A stretch of DNA of 64,000 nucleotides from assembly GCF_020171525.1 (NCBI RefSeq), contig NZ_JAIVAI010000001.1:310001-374000 (forward strand), given 5' to 3'. The notes beneath the pieces were generated by a model, which was given only the letters and a program-made list of their open reading frames with translations, made no database searches and was not told the DNA's origin. Shown here in pieces: positions 16,353-25,551 of the stretch. Position numbers and translations under genes: made by a program. Source of the stretch: Halobacillus yeomjeoni. Its GTDB lineage: Bacteria; Bacillota; Bacilli; Bacillales; Halobacillaceae. Within the stretch, counting starts at the first letter, position 1, and every line of letters starts with the position of its first letter.

Positions 16353-17300
16353 ATGGACAACAGTTTACGTTCAGAGGGAAACCAATTGAATGTCCAGCAA
16401 ATGATTGAAGAGAGAAAACAGAAAAAAAGTATAGGGGAACGAATAGAGAAAATCGTCCCATGGTTTTTACTGCTATGTGCAAGTGTCAGTGTTCTGACCA
16501 CAGTTGGTATTTTATTTACTTTACTTCGCGAATCCATCGGGTTCTTTTCTAATGTTTCTATTTTTGAATTCTATACAGGTACCAGCTGGTCACCGTGGTC
16601 AGGTCATTACGGGGTAGCACCTCTTATTGGCGGAACTTTATTGATTACGGTCATTGCTACGATTGTAGCTGTTCCACTAGGCTTAATGTCAGCCATTTTT
16701 TTGAGTGAATATGCCAGCGATAAAGTAAGACGTACCATTAAGCCTGTTCTGGAAGTTTTGGCAGGTATTCCGACTGTCGTATACGGGTATTTTGCTTTAA
16801 CATTCATTACTCCAATGTTCCAAGCGATCATTCCTGACCTTGGGATCTTCAACGCCTTGAGTGCAGGGTTTGTTGTTGGAATCATGATCATTCCTATGGT
16901 CGCTTCCCTTTCAGAGGATGCGATGAACTCAGTGCCGAACGCATTACGTGAAGGTGCCTTAGGTCTGGGAGCTACTAAGCTTGAGGTTGTATTCAAAGTT
17001 GTACTGCCTGCTGCATTTTCTGGTATTGTCGCTTCCGTCGTGCTGGCGATTTCCCGTGCAATCGGAGAAACGATGATTGTTACAATTGCTGCTGGAGCGA
17101 CGCCGAACTTGACGATGGATGCAACGCAGTCCGTCCAGACGATGACTGCCTTCATCGTACAAGCGGCTACAGGAGACACAACGTTTGGTTCTACAATTTA
17201 TTACAGTTTATATGCAGTAGGAATGACACTATTCGTCTTCACTCTGGTTATGAACTTGATTGCACAGTATATTTCACGTAAGTTCAAGGAGGATTATTAA
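16353..17300 (+). CDS. pstC: Phosphate ABC transporter permease PstC
   Basis: A 315-residue integral membrane subunit with a long basic N-terminus (about 45 residues) followed by six predicted helices. The EAA-type loop contacting PstB is visible as ALREGALGLGATKLEVVFKV, and AISRAIGETM precedes the last helices, both typical of the PstC/PstA family. AAAGGAG lies 10 bases before the ATG. Its stop shares one base with the pstA start, indicating translational coupling. Confidence 0.94.
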   Translation: MDNSLRSEGNQLNVQQMIEERKQKKSIGERIEKIVPWFLLLCASVSVLTTVGILFTLLRESIGFFSNVSIFEFYTGTSWSPWSGHYGVAPLIGGTLLITVIATIVAVPLGLMSAIFLSEYASDKVRRTIKPVLEVLAGIPTVVYGYFALTFITPMFQAIIPDLGIFNALSAGFVVGIMIIPMVASLSEDAMNSVPNALREGALGLGATKLEVVFKVVLPAAFSGIVASVVLAISRAIGETMIVTIAAGATPNLTMDATQSVQTMTAFIVQAATGDTTFGSTIYYSLYAVGMTLFVFTLVMNLIAQYISRKFKEDY

Positions 17301-18178
17301 TGCTTGGACAAAATGAAAATGGGGTAAAGAAACGTATGGAAAGTCGAGTCATGTTGAATAAAGTCATGATGGTTTTATTCTTCCTGGCTACGACTGTAGG
17401 GCTTATATTTTTAGGGCTCTTGTTTTATCGTGTATTGACTCAAGGAATTGGTTATTTAAGCTGGGATTATATCAGAAGCTTTCCAGCACCTTATCCAGAC
17501 AAAGCCGGGATATGGGCTGGTCTGATCGGGTCCATTATGCTTATGGCAATCGTTGCGGTGTTCTCTGTCATTATCGGAGTTTCAACAGCTATTTACTTGG
17601 AAAAGTATGCTTCTAAAAACAAATTTACAGATTTTATTCGAATCAATATTCAGAACCTTGCCGGTGTACCATCCATCGTATTTGGTCTTTTAGGATTGAC
17701 GTTCTTCGTTTATATGTTCCAATTCGGATACACGCTGATGGCTGGTGGCCTTACTATGGCATTGCTTGTACTGCCGGTCATCGTCGTGGCTGCACAGGAA
17801 GCTCTTCGTTCAGTTCCTTCTGAAATAGAACAAGCTTCATATGGGATGGGGGCATCTAAATGGCAGACGATTGCACGTGTCACTCTGCCGGCAGCCATCC
17901 CTGGAATTCTGACAGGAACGATCATTGCGCTATCCCGTGCAATCGGTGAAACAGCTCCGCTGATCATTGTTGGTGCAGCGACTGCCATTTACACGCTTCC
18001 AGACTCTGTACTCGCTAAATATACAGTTATGCCGATTCAGATTTACAACTGGACGGGTCGACCACAGGAAGAATGGCAGTATGTCGCTGGTGCAGGAATC
18101 ATCGTGCTTTTAGCCATCTTATTATTGATGAACTCAATTGCAGTCTTGATCAGAAATAAATTCTCAAGACGTCTTTAA
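17300..18178 (+). CDS. pstA: Phosphate ABC transporter permease PstA
   Basis: Second membrane subunit of the Pst importer, 292 residues, about six helices. The permease loop [20 protein letters not shown] and the following [17 protein letters not shown] are characteristic of PstA. The start overlaps the pstC stop by one base (TAATG) and AAGGAGG lies 9 bases upstream. Internal Met 14 is possible but less well supported. Pairs with PstC to form the phosphate channel energised by PstB. Confidence 0.94.
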   Translation: MLGQNENGVKKRMESRVMLNKVMMVLFFLATTVGLIFLGLLFYRVLTQGIGYLSWDYIRSFPAPYPDKAGIWAGLIGSIMLMAIVAVFSVIIGVSTAIYLEKYASKNKFTDFIRINIQNLAGVPSIVFGLLGLTFFVYMFQFGYTLMAGGLTMALLVLPVIVVAAQEALRSVPSEIEQASYGMGASKWQTIARVTLPAAIPGILTGTIIALSRAIGETAPLIIVGAATAIYTLPDSVLAKYTVMPIQIYNWTGRPQEEWQYVAGAGIIVLLAILLLMNSIAVLIRNKFSRRL

Positions 18179-18201
18179 TCATGGATGAGGAGGGTTTCGT
18201 A

Positions 18202-19041
18202 ATGAGTAACGTTACGAAAGTACAAAAAGAGAAGAATGAAGGTACAGCAGTGCCTAAGGTAAATAAAAAAGAGACAAAGAAAGCAGAAAACAGTGTAATC
18301 AATGTCAATGATTTGAATCTATGGTATGGTTCAAACCAGGCGCTTTATGAAATCAGTATGGATATCCCGGAAGAACGTGTAACTGCGATTATCGGACCAT
18401 CCGGGTGCGGTAAGTCAACATTCCTGAAAACGTTGAATCGTATGGTGGAAATGGTTCCAATCGTTAAAACATCTGGTTCCATCAATTACCGTGGAAATGA
18501 TATCTTCAGCAATAAATATAAGAAAGAATATTTAAGAACGAAGGTAGGAATGGTTTTCCAAAAGCCTAACCCATTCCCTAAATCTGTGTATGACAACGTA
18601 GCTTATGGTCCACGTGTACACGGGATCAAAAAGAAAGAAGTTCTGGATCAAATCGTAGAGAAATCTTTAAAAGATGCTGCGATTTGGGATGAGGTAAAAG
18701 ATCGTCTCCATGAGAATGCTTACGGTCTGTCAGGCGGGCAGCAACAGCGTGTGTGTATCGCTCGTGCCCTTGCCGTTGAACCGGATGTCATCCTAATGGA
18801 CGAACCTACTTCAGCTCTTGACCCGATTTCTACAGCTAAAGTGGAAGAGCTTGTCCAAGAGCTTAAAGAAAAGTATAGTATTGTTATAGTTACTCACAAC
18901 ATGCAGCAAGCAGCTCGTATCTCTGATAAGACGGCTTTCTTCCTAAGTGGAGAGCTGATCGAATTCGCTGAAACAGATGACTTATTCCAAAACCCTCAAG
19001 ACAAGCGAACAGAGGATTATATTACAGGGCGCTTCGGTTAA
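18202..19041 (+). CDS. pstB: Phosphate ABC transporter ATP-binding protein PstB
   Basis: ATPase of the Pst importer, 279 residues. Walker A is GPSGCGKST (about 60), the signature LSGGQQQR, Walker B VILMDEP, and the switch His is in IVTHNM. The first about 30 residues form an extra hydrophilic, Lys/Glu-rich tail before the ABC domain. ATG 18202 is preferred: AGGAGG is 8 bases upstream, whereas the ATG at 18181 has no ribosome site. There is only one pstB here; B. subtilis has two (pstBA, pstBB). Confidence 0.94.
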   Translation: MSNVTKVQKEKNEGTAVPKVNKKETKKAENSVINVNDLNLWYGSNQALYEISMDIPEERVTAIIGPSGCGKSTFLKTLNRMVEMVPIVKTSGSINYRGNDIFSNKYKKEYLRTKVGMVFQKPNPFPKSVYDNVAYGPRVHGIKKKEVLDQIVEKSLKDAAIWDEVKDRLHENAYGLSGGQQQRVCIARALAVEPDVILMDEPTSALDPISTAKVEELVQELKEKYSIVIVTHNMQQAARISDKTAFFLSGELIEFAETDDLFQNPQDKRTEDYITGRFG

Positions 19042-19072
19042 AAGTCTTTTTATTTAAATAGGGGGTAAAAGA

Positions 19073-19732
19073 ATGTCGATTCGTGCACATTTTGAAAGTG
19101 AATTGAAAGATCTGAAACAGCAAATCAAGGATTTGGCGATTGAAACTAAAGAATCGTTGGATACAGCCATTCATGTCCTTTATCAGGGCGATGTTGAAAA
19201 AGCTCGTGAGGTCATGGCGAATGACCAATCCATCGATGATAAAGAAGAGAAAATCAACGAGGACGCTATTCTGATGCTTGCTAAACAGCAGCCGGTGGCT
19301 AGAGACTTGCGTCGTATTATTACTGCGTTGAAGATTTCTTCTGACTTGGAGCGTATGGCCGATCACTCAACGAACATTGCTAAGGCGACTCTTCACTTGG
19401 GAGAGAACCATGGCATTGAAATCGATCCGGATTTACGTGAAATGGCTGTTCGCGCAATGGATATGGTTGACCTTGCAGTAATGGCATTCGAGAATGAAGA
19501 TATCGCTCTTGCTGATAAACTTTCTCAGATGGATGACGAAGTCGATGAAAAATGTGGCAACGTCGTGAAGAGAATGCTTGAACGTACAGCAAACAACCCT
19601 GAACAGATCCAACACATCATGCAGATGGCATATGTAGCTCGTTATATTGAGCGTTATGCTGATCACATCACAAACATCGGTGAAAATATCTTCTATCTTG
19701 TCAAAGGGAAGTCTTATGACTTGAATTCCTGA
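19073..19732 (+). CDS. phoU: Phosphate-signalling protein PhoU
   Basis: A 219-residue all-helical protein with the two PhoU repeats, marked by SDLERMADHSTNIAKA (about 85-100) and RYIERYADHITNIGEN (about 190-205), whose acidic/His residues bind metal. In known systems PhoU connects PstB to the PhoR kinase and restrains the Pho response in high phosphate. It lies 31 bases after pstB with AGGGGGT upstream and ends the operon at a strong terminator. B. subtilis lacks a pst-linked phoU as far as I recall, so this differs from the model. Confidence 0.95.
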   Translation: MSIRAHFESELKDLKQQIKDLAIETKESLDTAIHVLYQGDVEKAREVMANDQSIDDKEEKINEDAILMLAKQQPVARDLRRIITALKISSDLERMADHSTNIAKATLHLGENHGIEIDPDLREMAVRAMDMVDLAVMAFENEDIALADKLSQMDDEVDEKCGNVVKRMLERTANNPEQIQHIMQMAYVARYIERYADHITNIGENIFYLVKGKSYDLNS

Positions 19733-19744
19733 TAGGATACAGAA

Positions 19745-19779
19745 AAGAGGATGCCTCAACTAGAGGCATCCTCTTATTT
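19745..19779. terminator. Terminator between phoU and the yqzC-like gene
   Basis: Perfect 13-bp stem AAGAGGATGCCTC / GAGGCATCCTCTT with a 5-base loop; T and A flanks allow use from both directions. Confidence 0.88.
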
Positions 19780-20271
19780 TGTGCTGATTGCTTCTGCTAA
19801 CTCTTTTTGTGTCATGTCAGAACTGACTTTTACACTTCCGACTAAAATATGCTGTCCGTATTTATTCTCTTTCAAGTATTTAATAAACTTATCAGCATCG
19901 GGGATAATCCCTTCTTTTTCCAGCGCTCTGCTGACTTGAACGGCATTTGTGCCATAGGCGATATCAATTGTGTATGCTTTTGTTTCAAGTTGGTCATTTT
20001 CTTCTCTTTCCTTCTGATCACTTTTTTCATCGGTGGCAGATGGGGTTGTTTTTGCGCTTTCTTGCTGCAATTCGGAAAAAGCTTCTTCATCCAAGACATG
20101 ATACCCCTCTTTTTTCAATGTCTCTTTCATATCAGAAATGCTTAGTTCCTCTTTCGAAGGTTCGGCTTCCGTCTGGATGATGTGTGGTTCTTCAAAATAG
20201 TAATAAGTGAAGCCGATCAGTAAAGTAGCTGTAAGAATTCCTAAAGAGAAAGCTCGAATCCAATGTCTCAC
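19774..20271 (-). CDS. yqzC: YqzC-type membrane-anchored protein with MltG-like N-domain
   Basis: A 165-residue protein with a membrane helix at residues 10-26, an acidic linker (about 30-90), and a C-terminal stretch IDIAYGTNAVQVSRALEKEG...KFIKYLKEN...ILVGSVKVSSDMTQKELAEAIS. That pattern resembles the LysM-like subdomain of MltG/YceG endolytic transglycosylases, but the catalytic domain is missing. It sits after the pst operon, where B. subtilis has yqzC. The start overlaps the preceding gene by 4 bases (ATGA), so the two are coupled. Function unknown. Confidence 0.72.
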   Translation of the reverse strand: MRHWIRAFSLGILTATLLIGFTYYYFEEPHIIQTEAEPSKEELSISDMKETLKKEGYHVLDEEAFSELQQESAKTTPSATDEKSDQKEREENDQLETKAYTIDIAYGTNAVQVSRALEKEGIIPDADKFIKYLKENKYGQHILVGSVKVSSDMTQKELAEAISTK

Positions 20272-20645
20272 CGGATTCCACCTTCTTTATTCCATTGTCT
20301 CACAATGGATTGAATATCATGTTCGCTTAAATCGGTCTGTTTGGCTATGTAATGAGGGGTATATCCTTTTTCATACATGTTTTGAATTGTATGGACTAAA
20401 TTGGGCTTCCTTACAGGTTGATCAGGCTTATAAGGTTGTTTCAATATTTCTTCAGTGAGATCTTCGGCAAGCAGTTCTTCTTCAAGGACTTTCATTTTTT
20501 GTTTGATTTGATAGTTGTTTTGCATCATAGTCATCGTAAGCTGCTCCAGTTGTTCTTCCAATGCTTTAAACCGGTTGCTGACAAAGAACGATAAGATGAA
20601 TAATAATATACTTACAGAAGCGAGCGTAGATAATACATAGAACAT
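20268..20645 (-). CDS. yqzD: YqzD-type small membrane protein with coiled coil and C-terminal helix-turn-helix-like end
   Basis: A 125-residue protein with one membrane helix (residues 3-23), a coiled coil (about 27-65, heptad-like Leu/Glu/Met/Gln) and a C-terminal part NMYEKGYTPHYIAKQTDLSEHDIQSIVRQW that looks like a helix-turn-helix. ATG 20645 lies 8 bases after GGAG; the in-frame GTG at 20654 lies inside that ribosome site. By position it corresponds to B. subtilis yqzD. A membrane-tethered DNA-binding role is conceivable but is inference. Confidence 0.68.
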   Translation of the reverse strand: MFYVLSTLASVSILLFILSFFVSNRFKALEEQLEQLTMTMMQNNYQIKQKMKVLEEELLAEDLTEEILKQPYKPDQPVRKPNLVHTIQNMYEKGYTPHYIAKQTDLSEHDIQSIVRQWNKEGGIR

Positions 20646-20825
20646 TCCAATCACTCCTTACAACATCCTTACTCATTTATATCATACAATGCTGCCAATG
20701 ACTATGTACTTTTCAGCATAGAGTGGAAACTTGGACTTGAAAGAGAGGGTTTCTTTTGTTATTATTGTTAAGTCTGATAATGTAAATAAGACAGTGAAAA
20801 GATTGATGATTTGGAGGGATTACTC

Positions 20826-20975
20826 ATGCGTGTAAACATTACACTTGCTTGCACCGAAACAGGTGACCGCAATTATATTACTACAAAGAATAAGCGTACA
20901 AACCCTGAGCGTCTTGAGCTTATGAAATACAGCCCACGCGTAGGGAAGCACACGCTTCATCGTGAAACGAAGTAA
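20826..20975 (+). CDS. rpmG: 50S ribosomal protein L33
   Basis: A 49-residue basic protein, [20 protein letters not shown], with [16 protein letters not shown] at the end, unmistakably bacterial L33. It has only one cysteine (C9), so it is the zinc-free form. GGAGGGAT precedes the ATG. It has its own terminator directly after the stop. Zinc-free L33 paralogues are often induced at low zinc, but I see no clear Zur site upstream. Confidence 0.95.
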   Translation: MRVNITLACTETGDRNYITTKNKRTNPERLELMKYSPRVGKHTLHRETK

Positions 20976-21005
20976 AACAGTAGGTTCTTTCCTACTGTTT
21001 TTTTT
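20975..21005 (+). terminator. Intrinsic terminator after rpmG
   Basis: Stem AAACAGTAGG / CCTACTGTTT, 6-base loop, long T run. It separates rpmG from yqgN. Confidence 0.88.
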
Positions 21006-21030
21006 ATACCATTTTATAGGTGGTGGGTTT

Positions 21031-21591
21031 ATGACTAAGAAGAAATTACGTATGCAAGCAAAAGATCGACTGAATAAACTGACAGAAGTTGAAAAAGTAC
21101 AACTAGAAGAAAGCATATATACTCATTTATTCAACAGTACATTGTGGAAAGAGGCAGAAACAGTCGGAGTAACGGTTTCTCAAGACCACGAATGGTCTAC
21201 ATATCCAATCATTGAAAGAGGCTGGAATGAGCAGAAGAACGTCGCTGTACCCAAGTGTGATCCTTCCTCAAAACAAATGGTATTTTATCAGCTGAATGAT
21301 TATGAACAGTTGGAAACCGTCTATTTCGGGCTTAAAGAACCTAAGCCTCAAGCTACGCATCCTGTACATAAAAAACAAGTCGATTTACTCCTCGTACCAG
21401 GACTCATGTTTGATAAAAATGGATATAGAATCGGCTATGGCGGGGGTTTTTATGATCGGTATATCAATGGTTTTGATGGGGTTACTGTCATGATCGCAGG
21501 GGAGCTGCAAAAAATAGATGCTGTCCCTATTGATCAATATGATAAAAAGGTGGATTATATTTTGACTGAAAAGGGTTTTCATAAGACATGA
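21031..21591 (+). CDS. yqgN: 5-formyltetrahydrofolate cyclo-ligase
   Basis: ATP-dependent conversion of 5-formyl-THF to 5,10-methenyl-THF, recycling a dead-end folate. The 186-residue protein shows the N-terminal KKKLRMQAKDRL and the diagnostic block DLLLVPGLMFDKNGYRIGYGGGFYDRY (first part at residues about 116-135). ATG 21031 follows AGGTGG by 7 bases; the frame extends upstream through the rpmG terminator and is not used. Links functionally to folD and the glycine cleavage genes in the window. Same place as B. subtilis yqgN. Confidence 0.93.
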   Translation: MTKKKLRMQAKDRLNKLTEVEKVQLEESIYTHLFNSTLWKEAETVGVTVSQDHEWSTYPIIERGWNEQKNVAVPKCDPSSKQMVFYQLNDYEQLETVYFGLKEPKPQATHPVHKKQVDLLLVPGLMFDKNGYRIGYGGGFYDRYINGFDGVTVMIAGELQKIDAVPIDQYDKKVDYILTEKGFHKT

Positions 21592-21666
21592 GTCATTCTT
21601 GCACATCGAAAAGAACTACTCCATGAAAGTTTGGACAGGGTTATATACAATGAACATGACTACTGA

Positions 21667-22641
<975 letters not shown>

Positions 22642-22698
22642 GATGGAAGGTTCACGTAAAAAATACAGCCTACAATAGATTGAAACGAGGTGGGCTGA

Positions 22699-22884
22699 GT
22701 GCGTAGGATTTTCCAATGGTTTCTTATTATTCTCTCGTTGATTTCCGGTTTATACAAGTATCGGTACAGAGTTCTTGATATCATAACTAAAATACCGGTC
22801 TTGCGTAAGTACTTTGTAAGAATTTCAATGAATATACCCTGGGTTCGTAACCGAATGATGTCAAAGTTGTTCAGAAGCCCGTGA
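22699..22884 (+). CDS. yqgO: Small YqgO-type protein
   Basis: A 61-residue very basic protein with one hydrophobic helix (residues 4-17, FQWFLIILSLISG) followed by an Arg/Lys-rich tail. The start is GTG after GAGGTGGG. Its place before gluP and its size match B. subtilis YqgO, of unknown function. A terminator follows within 8 bases of the stop. Confidence 0.65.
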   Translation: MRRIFQWFLIILSLISGLYKYRYRVLDIITKIPVLRKYFVRISMNIPWVRNRMMSKLFRSP

Positions 22885-22891
22885 CATTTGG

Positions 22892-22917
22892 AGCTGCCAA
22901 ATCTTTGGCAGCTTTTT
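22892..22917 (+). terminator. Intrinsic terminator after yqgO
   Basis: AGCTGCCAAA / TTTGGCAGCT around a 2-base centre, five T residues. Confidence 0.85.
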
Positions 22918-22935
22918 CATCGCTTCACGAATTTG

Positions 22936-22988
22936 TTATGTTGATTGTTACAATACAACATAATAGGTGCCGTGTATCACGCGTGATA
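22936..22988 (+). promoter_or_regulatory. Two dyads upstream of gluP
   Basis: TTATGTTG (22936-22943) and CAACATAA (22956-22963) form a perfect inverted repeat that encloses a second dyad, ATTGT-T-ACAAT (22944-22954). Twelve bases further on is a perfect 14-bp palindrome TATCACGCGTGATA (22975-22988). TTATGT / CATAAT with a 17-base spacer inside the first dyad could be the promoter. These look like operators; the regulator is unknown. Confidence 0.45.
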
Positions 22989-23015
22989 AAATGATGGGAA
23001 GAGGGAGGTGGGGAT

Positions 23016-24536
23016 ATGTTTATCAATCAAGAATATTTCTTTTGGAAACTGACCCATGACTTAATTGTAAATCAAAAATTTCATATACTATATAGTCATA
23101 TGGAAGAAAGAGAAGTATGGCTTGAAAAAGATTTTAAAGGTACTACGCATGTTGTAAGGTTAAAGCATAAAGAAATGAACTGGCGCAATGAATTGAAGCG
23201 TGACCTTGAATTGGTTGATCATCAGCTGAAACAAAATAGAAAACTGTTCCGTGGAGGAAAAGTACAGACTCATGCTCTTTATATATCAGAGTATCCACCA
23301 GTAGATGAATGGGAGGATCTCTTGGGTTCTCGTACGGATGGAATGAAGGTCTACTTCATGCATGATGAAAATAAAGATTCTGAACGTAGTCGTTTTTATA
23401 AAAAATTCAACATAGAAGATCCTATTGTAGATCAGGACATTGCTGAAAATGAAATGGAAGCGATCATCCCCTATTTGAAACAGCAAATTGTAACCATGCA
23501 TCAAAAAAGGAAGAAGGAAGCCGAATCGTTATTCCGATTCGGAAAGCCTTTCATGACTATCTTTCTTCTGATCGTAAATATTTTGTTCTTTTTATACGTG
23601 GAATGGCAGGGGGATACGACTTCGGTTGAAACGTTAATTGAATACGGGGCAAAATATAACCCTGAAATCCTTTCCGGGGAATGGTGGAGAATCGTTACAT
23701 CTATGTTTCTGCATATCGGAGTTGTCCACTTACTGATGAACATGCTTGCTTTATTCTATCTTGGTATGGCAGTTGAGAAGATCTATGGAACATTACGATT
23801 TACAGTGATTTACTTTATGGCAGGTGTGTTTGGCGGGGTAGCCAGTTTCATGCTTAACCCTCAAATCGCTGCTGGCGCTTCAGGCGCAATCTTCGGGTTG
23901 TTCGGTGCCTTGTTGTTTTTTGGTATTCAACACAAACGTTTATTTTTTAGAACAATGGGCTGGAATTTGATCATCGTTATCGGTATAAACATCGCCTTTG
24001 GTATCGTCGTCCCCCAGGTCGACAACGGTGCTCACTTAGGAGGCTTGTTAGGAGGATTTATCGCAACCTCCATTACACATCTTCCAAAGAGGAAGAACGT
24101 CAAACTTCAGGCATTAGCGACTGTATCTTATGTGCTTTTGATTTCTTTGATGGTATTTTTCGGCGTACAGAATATCTTCAATGGTGGGAATTTTACTAAA
24201 GTACAACAAACACAGGAGCTTAACAAGCAAGGAGAATATGATAAAGTCATTCAGATTACCACTGAAGCGTTGGAAGATCCAGGCCGTTTCGAAGCAGAAT
24301 TGCTGTTTAACCGTTCTTTCGCTTATATAAGAGAAGGGGATGAAGAGGAAGCTCTGAAAGACTTGGAAAAAGTTACTGAAATTTCTCCTGATTTAGCGGA
24401 AGCGCATTACAACTTAGCCATTCTGTATCAAAAAAAAGGAAATACAAAAAAAGCAGCTGCTCATGCAAATACAGCTGCCGATTTAAAACCGGATAATGAA
24501 GATTTCCAGAGGCTGAAGGACGAACTGGGTCAGTAA
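23016..24536 (+). CDS. gluP: Rhomboid intramembrane serine protease GluP with TPR tail
   Basis: A 506-residue protein: cytosolic N-domain (1-185), rhomboid core with six or seven helices (about 187-400) and a C-terminal TPR-like region (about 405-506, NLAILYQKKGNTKKAAAHANTA). Rhomboid features are HLLMNM in the second core helix, the nucleophile Ser in GASGAIFG (about 288) and the His in NGAHLGGLLGG (about 339). In B. subtilis YqgP/GluP cleaves the Mg transporter MgtE with the help of FtsH and also takes part in cell division or glucose export phenotypes. GAGGGAGGTGGGG lies before the ATG. Its end overlaps a convergent gene by 7 bases. Confidence 0.93.
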   Translation: MFINQEYFFWKLTHDLIVNQKFHILYSHMEEREVWLEKDFKGTTHVVRLKHKEMNWRNELKRDLELVDHQLKQNRKLFRGGKVQTHALYISEYPPVDEWEDLLGSRTDGMKVYFMHDENKDSERSRFYKKFNIEDPIVDQDIAENEMEAIIPYLKQQIVTMHQKRKKEAESLFRFGKPFMTIFLLIVNILFFLYVEWQGDTTSVETLIEYGAKYNPEILSGEWWRIVTSMFLHIGVVHLLMNMLALFYLGMAVEKIYGTLRFTVIYFMAGVFGGVASFMLNPQIAAGASGAIFGLFGALLFFGIQHKRLFFRTMGWNLIIVIGINIAFGIVVPQVDNGAHLGGLLGGFIATSITHLPKRKNVKLQALATVSYVLLISLMVFFGVQNIFNGGNFTKVQQTQELNKQGEYDKVIQITTEALEDPGRFEAELLFNRSFAYIREGDEEEALKDLEKVTEISPDLAEAHYNLAILYQKKGNTKKAAAHANTAADLKPDNEDFQRLKDELGQ

Positions 24537-25390
24537 TATTGTATCAACTGATGTTTCTTTCCGGTATCATCTTCAAACAAAACCATTAGATGTGTTCCTT
24601 TTTTATCGAATAGGATTAGAGGGATATAACTTTGTATGGGGTGAGAGGATTCTTTATCGGATATACCTAAAATGTAATTGCGGTATAATCCTTCCCATAA
24701 CTGCCCTTTAATCCGTTGAAAGTTCCTTGTTGTGGTGCCTGGAAAAGGTCTGCTTTCATATTCGGACAAATCTGTTAAAGGGATTGGAATATACTGGTCC
24801 GTAGGTATTTGGTAATAATTGAGCAATTCATCCCATTGGGCCTGAATTTGCTGATCTATGCTGTGATTCAATCTCTTTTTCCACTCCTTTTCTTCAGGAG
24901 TGGATGGTTCTTTGAAAGCTGTACGGTCACTAAGTGGAGAATCAATGACATATAATGTGTCTCTGGAAGTAGCTTGTATACTTTTGATCGATTCGTCTTT
25001 TTCATGGATTTCCCCATGATGGAAGCTTATCGCTTCATATTTTTTACTATCCTCGCCGTGAATGATTGTCTCTTTTTTAATAATAGAAGCATTCTGTTCC
25101 CATTTGCTCATGATCCCCTTTAATCGGCCATTAACATAAAGCAGTGAAACATCTTGTCTTAAATACATAGGCTCATCAGTTTCAGAAAACATTCCCCATT
25201 CTACTTCATACTCATCATCGTCTTTGGGTAGAGCCAGCTTTAAGGACGTTTCATAAGTTTTAAACCCTCTTTTGTCATCTAAAGGAAAGTACTTGATCAC
25301 AGCTTCTTCATTCGTATAATTTGTAATGATGGAAATGAAAACAGCTATAACTAATGGGCCTAACACCCAATATAACCAGACTTTTTTCAA
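24530..25390 (-). CDS. Membrane-anchored protein of unknown function
   Basis: A 286-residue protein I do not recognise. It has one N-terminal hydrophobic helix (about residues 5-24, WLYWVLGPLVIAVFISIIT), then an acidic, largely extracytoplasmic domain rich in Asp, Glu and aromatic residues. No cysteine pair, nucleotide motif or protease triad is evident. The start is TTG at 25390, 7 bases after GGGAGG; the frame runs further upstream without support. It overlaps the gluP end by 7 bases, convergently, and is divergent from spoVAF. A sporulation or envelope role would fit the surroundings but is guesswork. Confidence 0.7.
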   Translation of the reverse strand: MKKVWLYWVLGPLVIAVFISIITNYTNEEAVIKYFPLDDKRGFKTYETSLKLALPKDDDEYEVEWGMFSETDEPMYLRQDVSLLYVNGRLKGIMSKWEQNASIIKKETIIHGEDSKKYEAISFHHGEIHEKDESIKSIQATSRDTLYVIDSPLSDRTAFKEPSTPEEKEWKKRLNHSIDQQIQAQWDELLNYYQIPTDQYIPIPLTDLSEYESRPFPGTTTRNFQRIKGQLWEGLYRNYILGISDKESSHPIQSYIPLILFDKKGTHLMVLFEDDTGKKHQLIQYY

Positions 25391-25491
25391 CGAAACACCT
25401 CCCTGCCCATCATTCGCTAACTCGTGATTATATAAAAATAATATGTACAACCTTGATCGGACATGCCTAAAAATATCAGCTCAGACCACCA

Positions 25492-25521
25492 TGCATGTTT
25501 TTATTGAATTGGCAGAAACTA
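25492..25521 (+). promoter_or_regulatory. Possible sigma-G promoter of spoVAF
   Basis: TGCATG (25492-25497) and GAAACTA (25515-25521) with a 17-base spacer resemble the forespore sigma-G pattern TGMATA / CATACTA, with five of seven -10 matches. Confidence 0.4.
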
Positions 25522-25551
25522 ACCTCCAAGAAGCAAAGAGGAGGACCCCGG

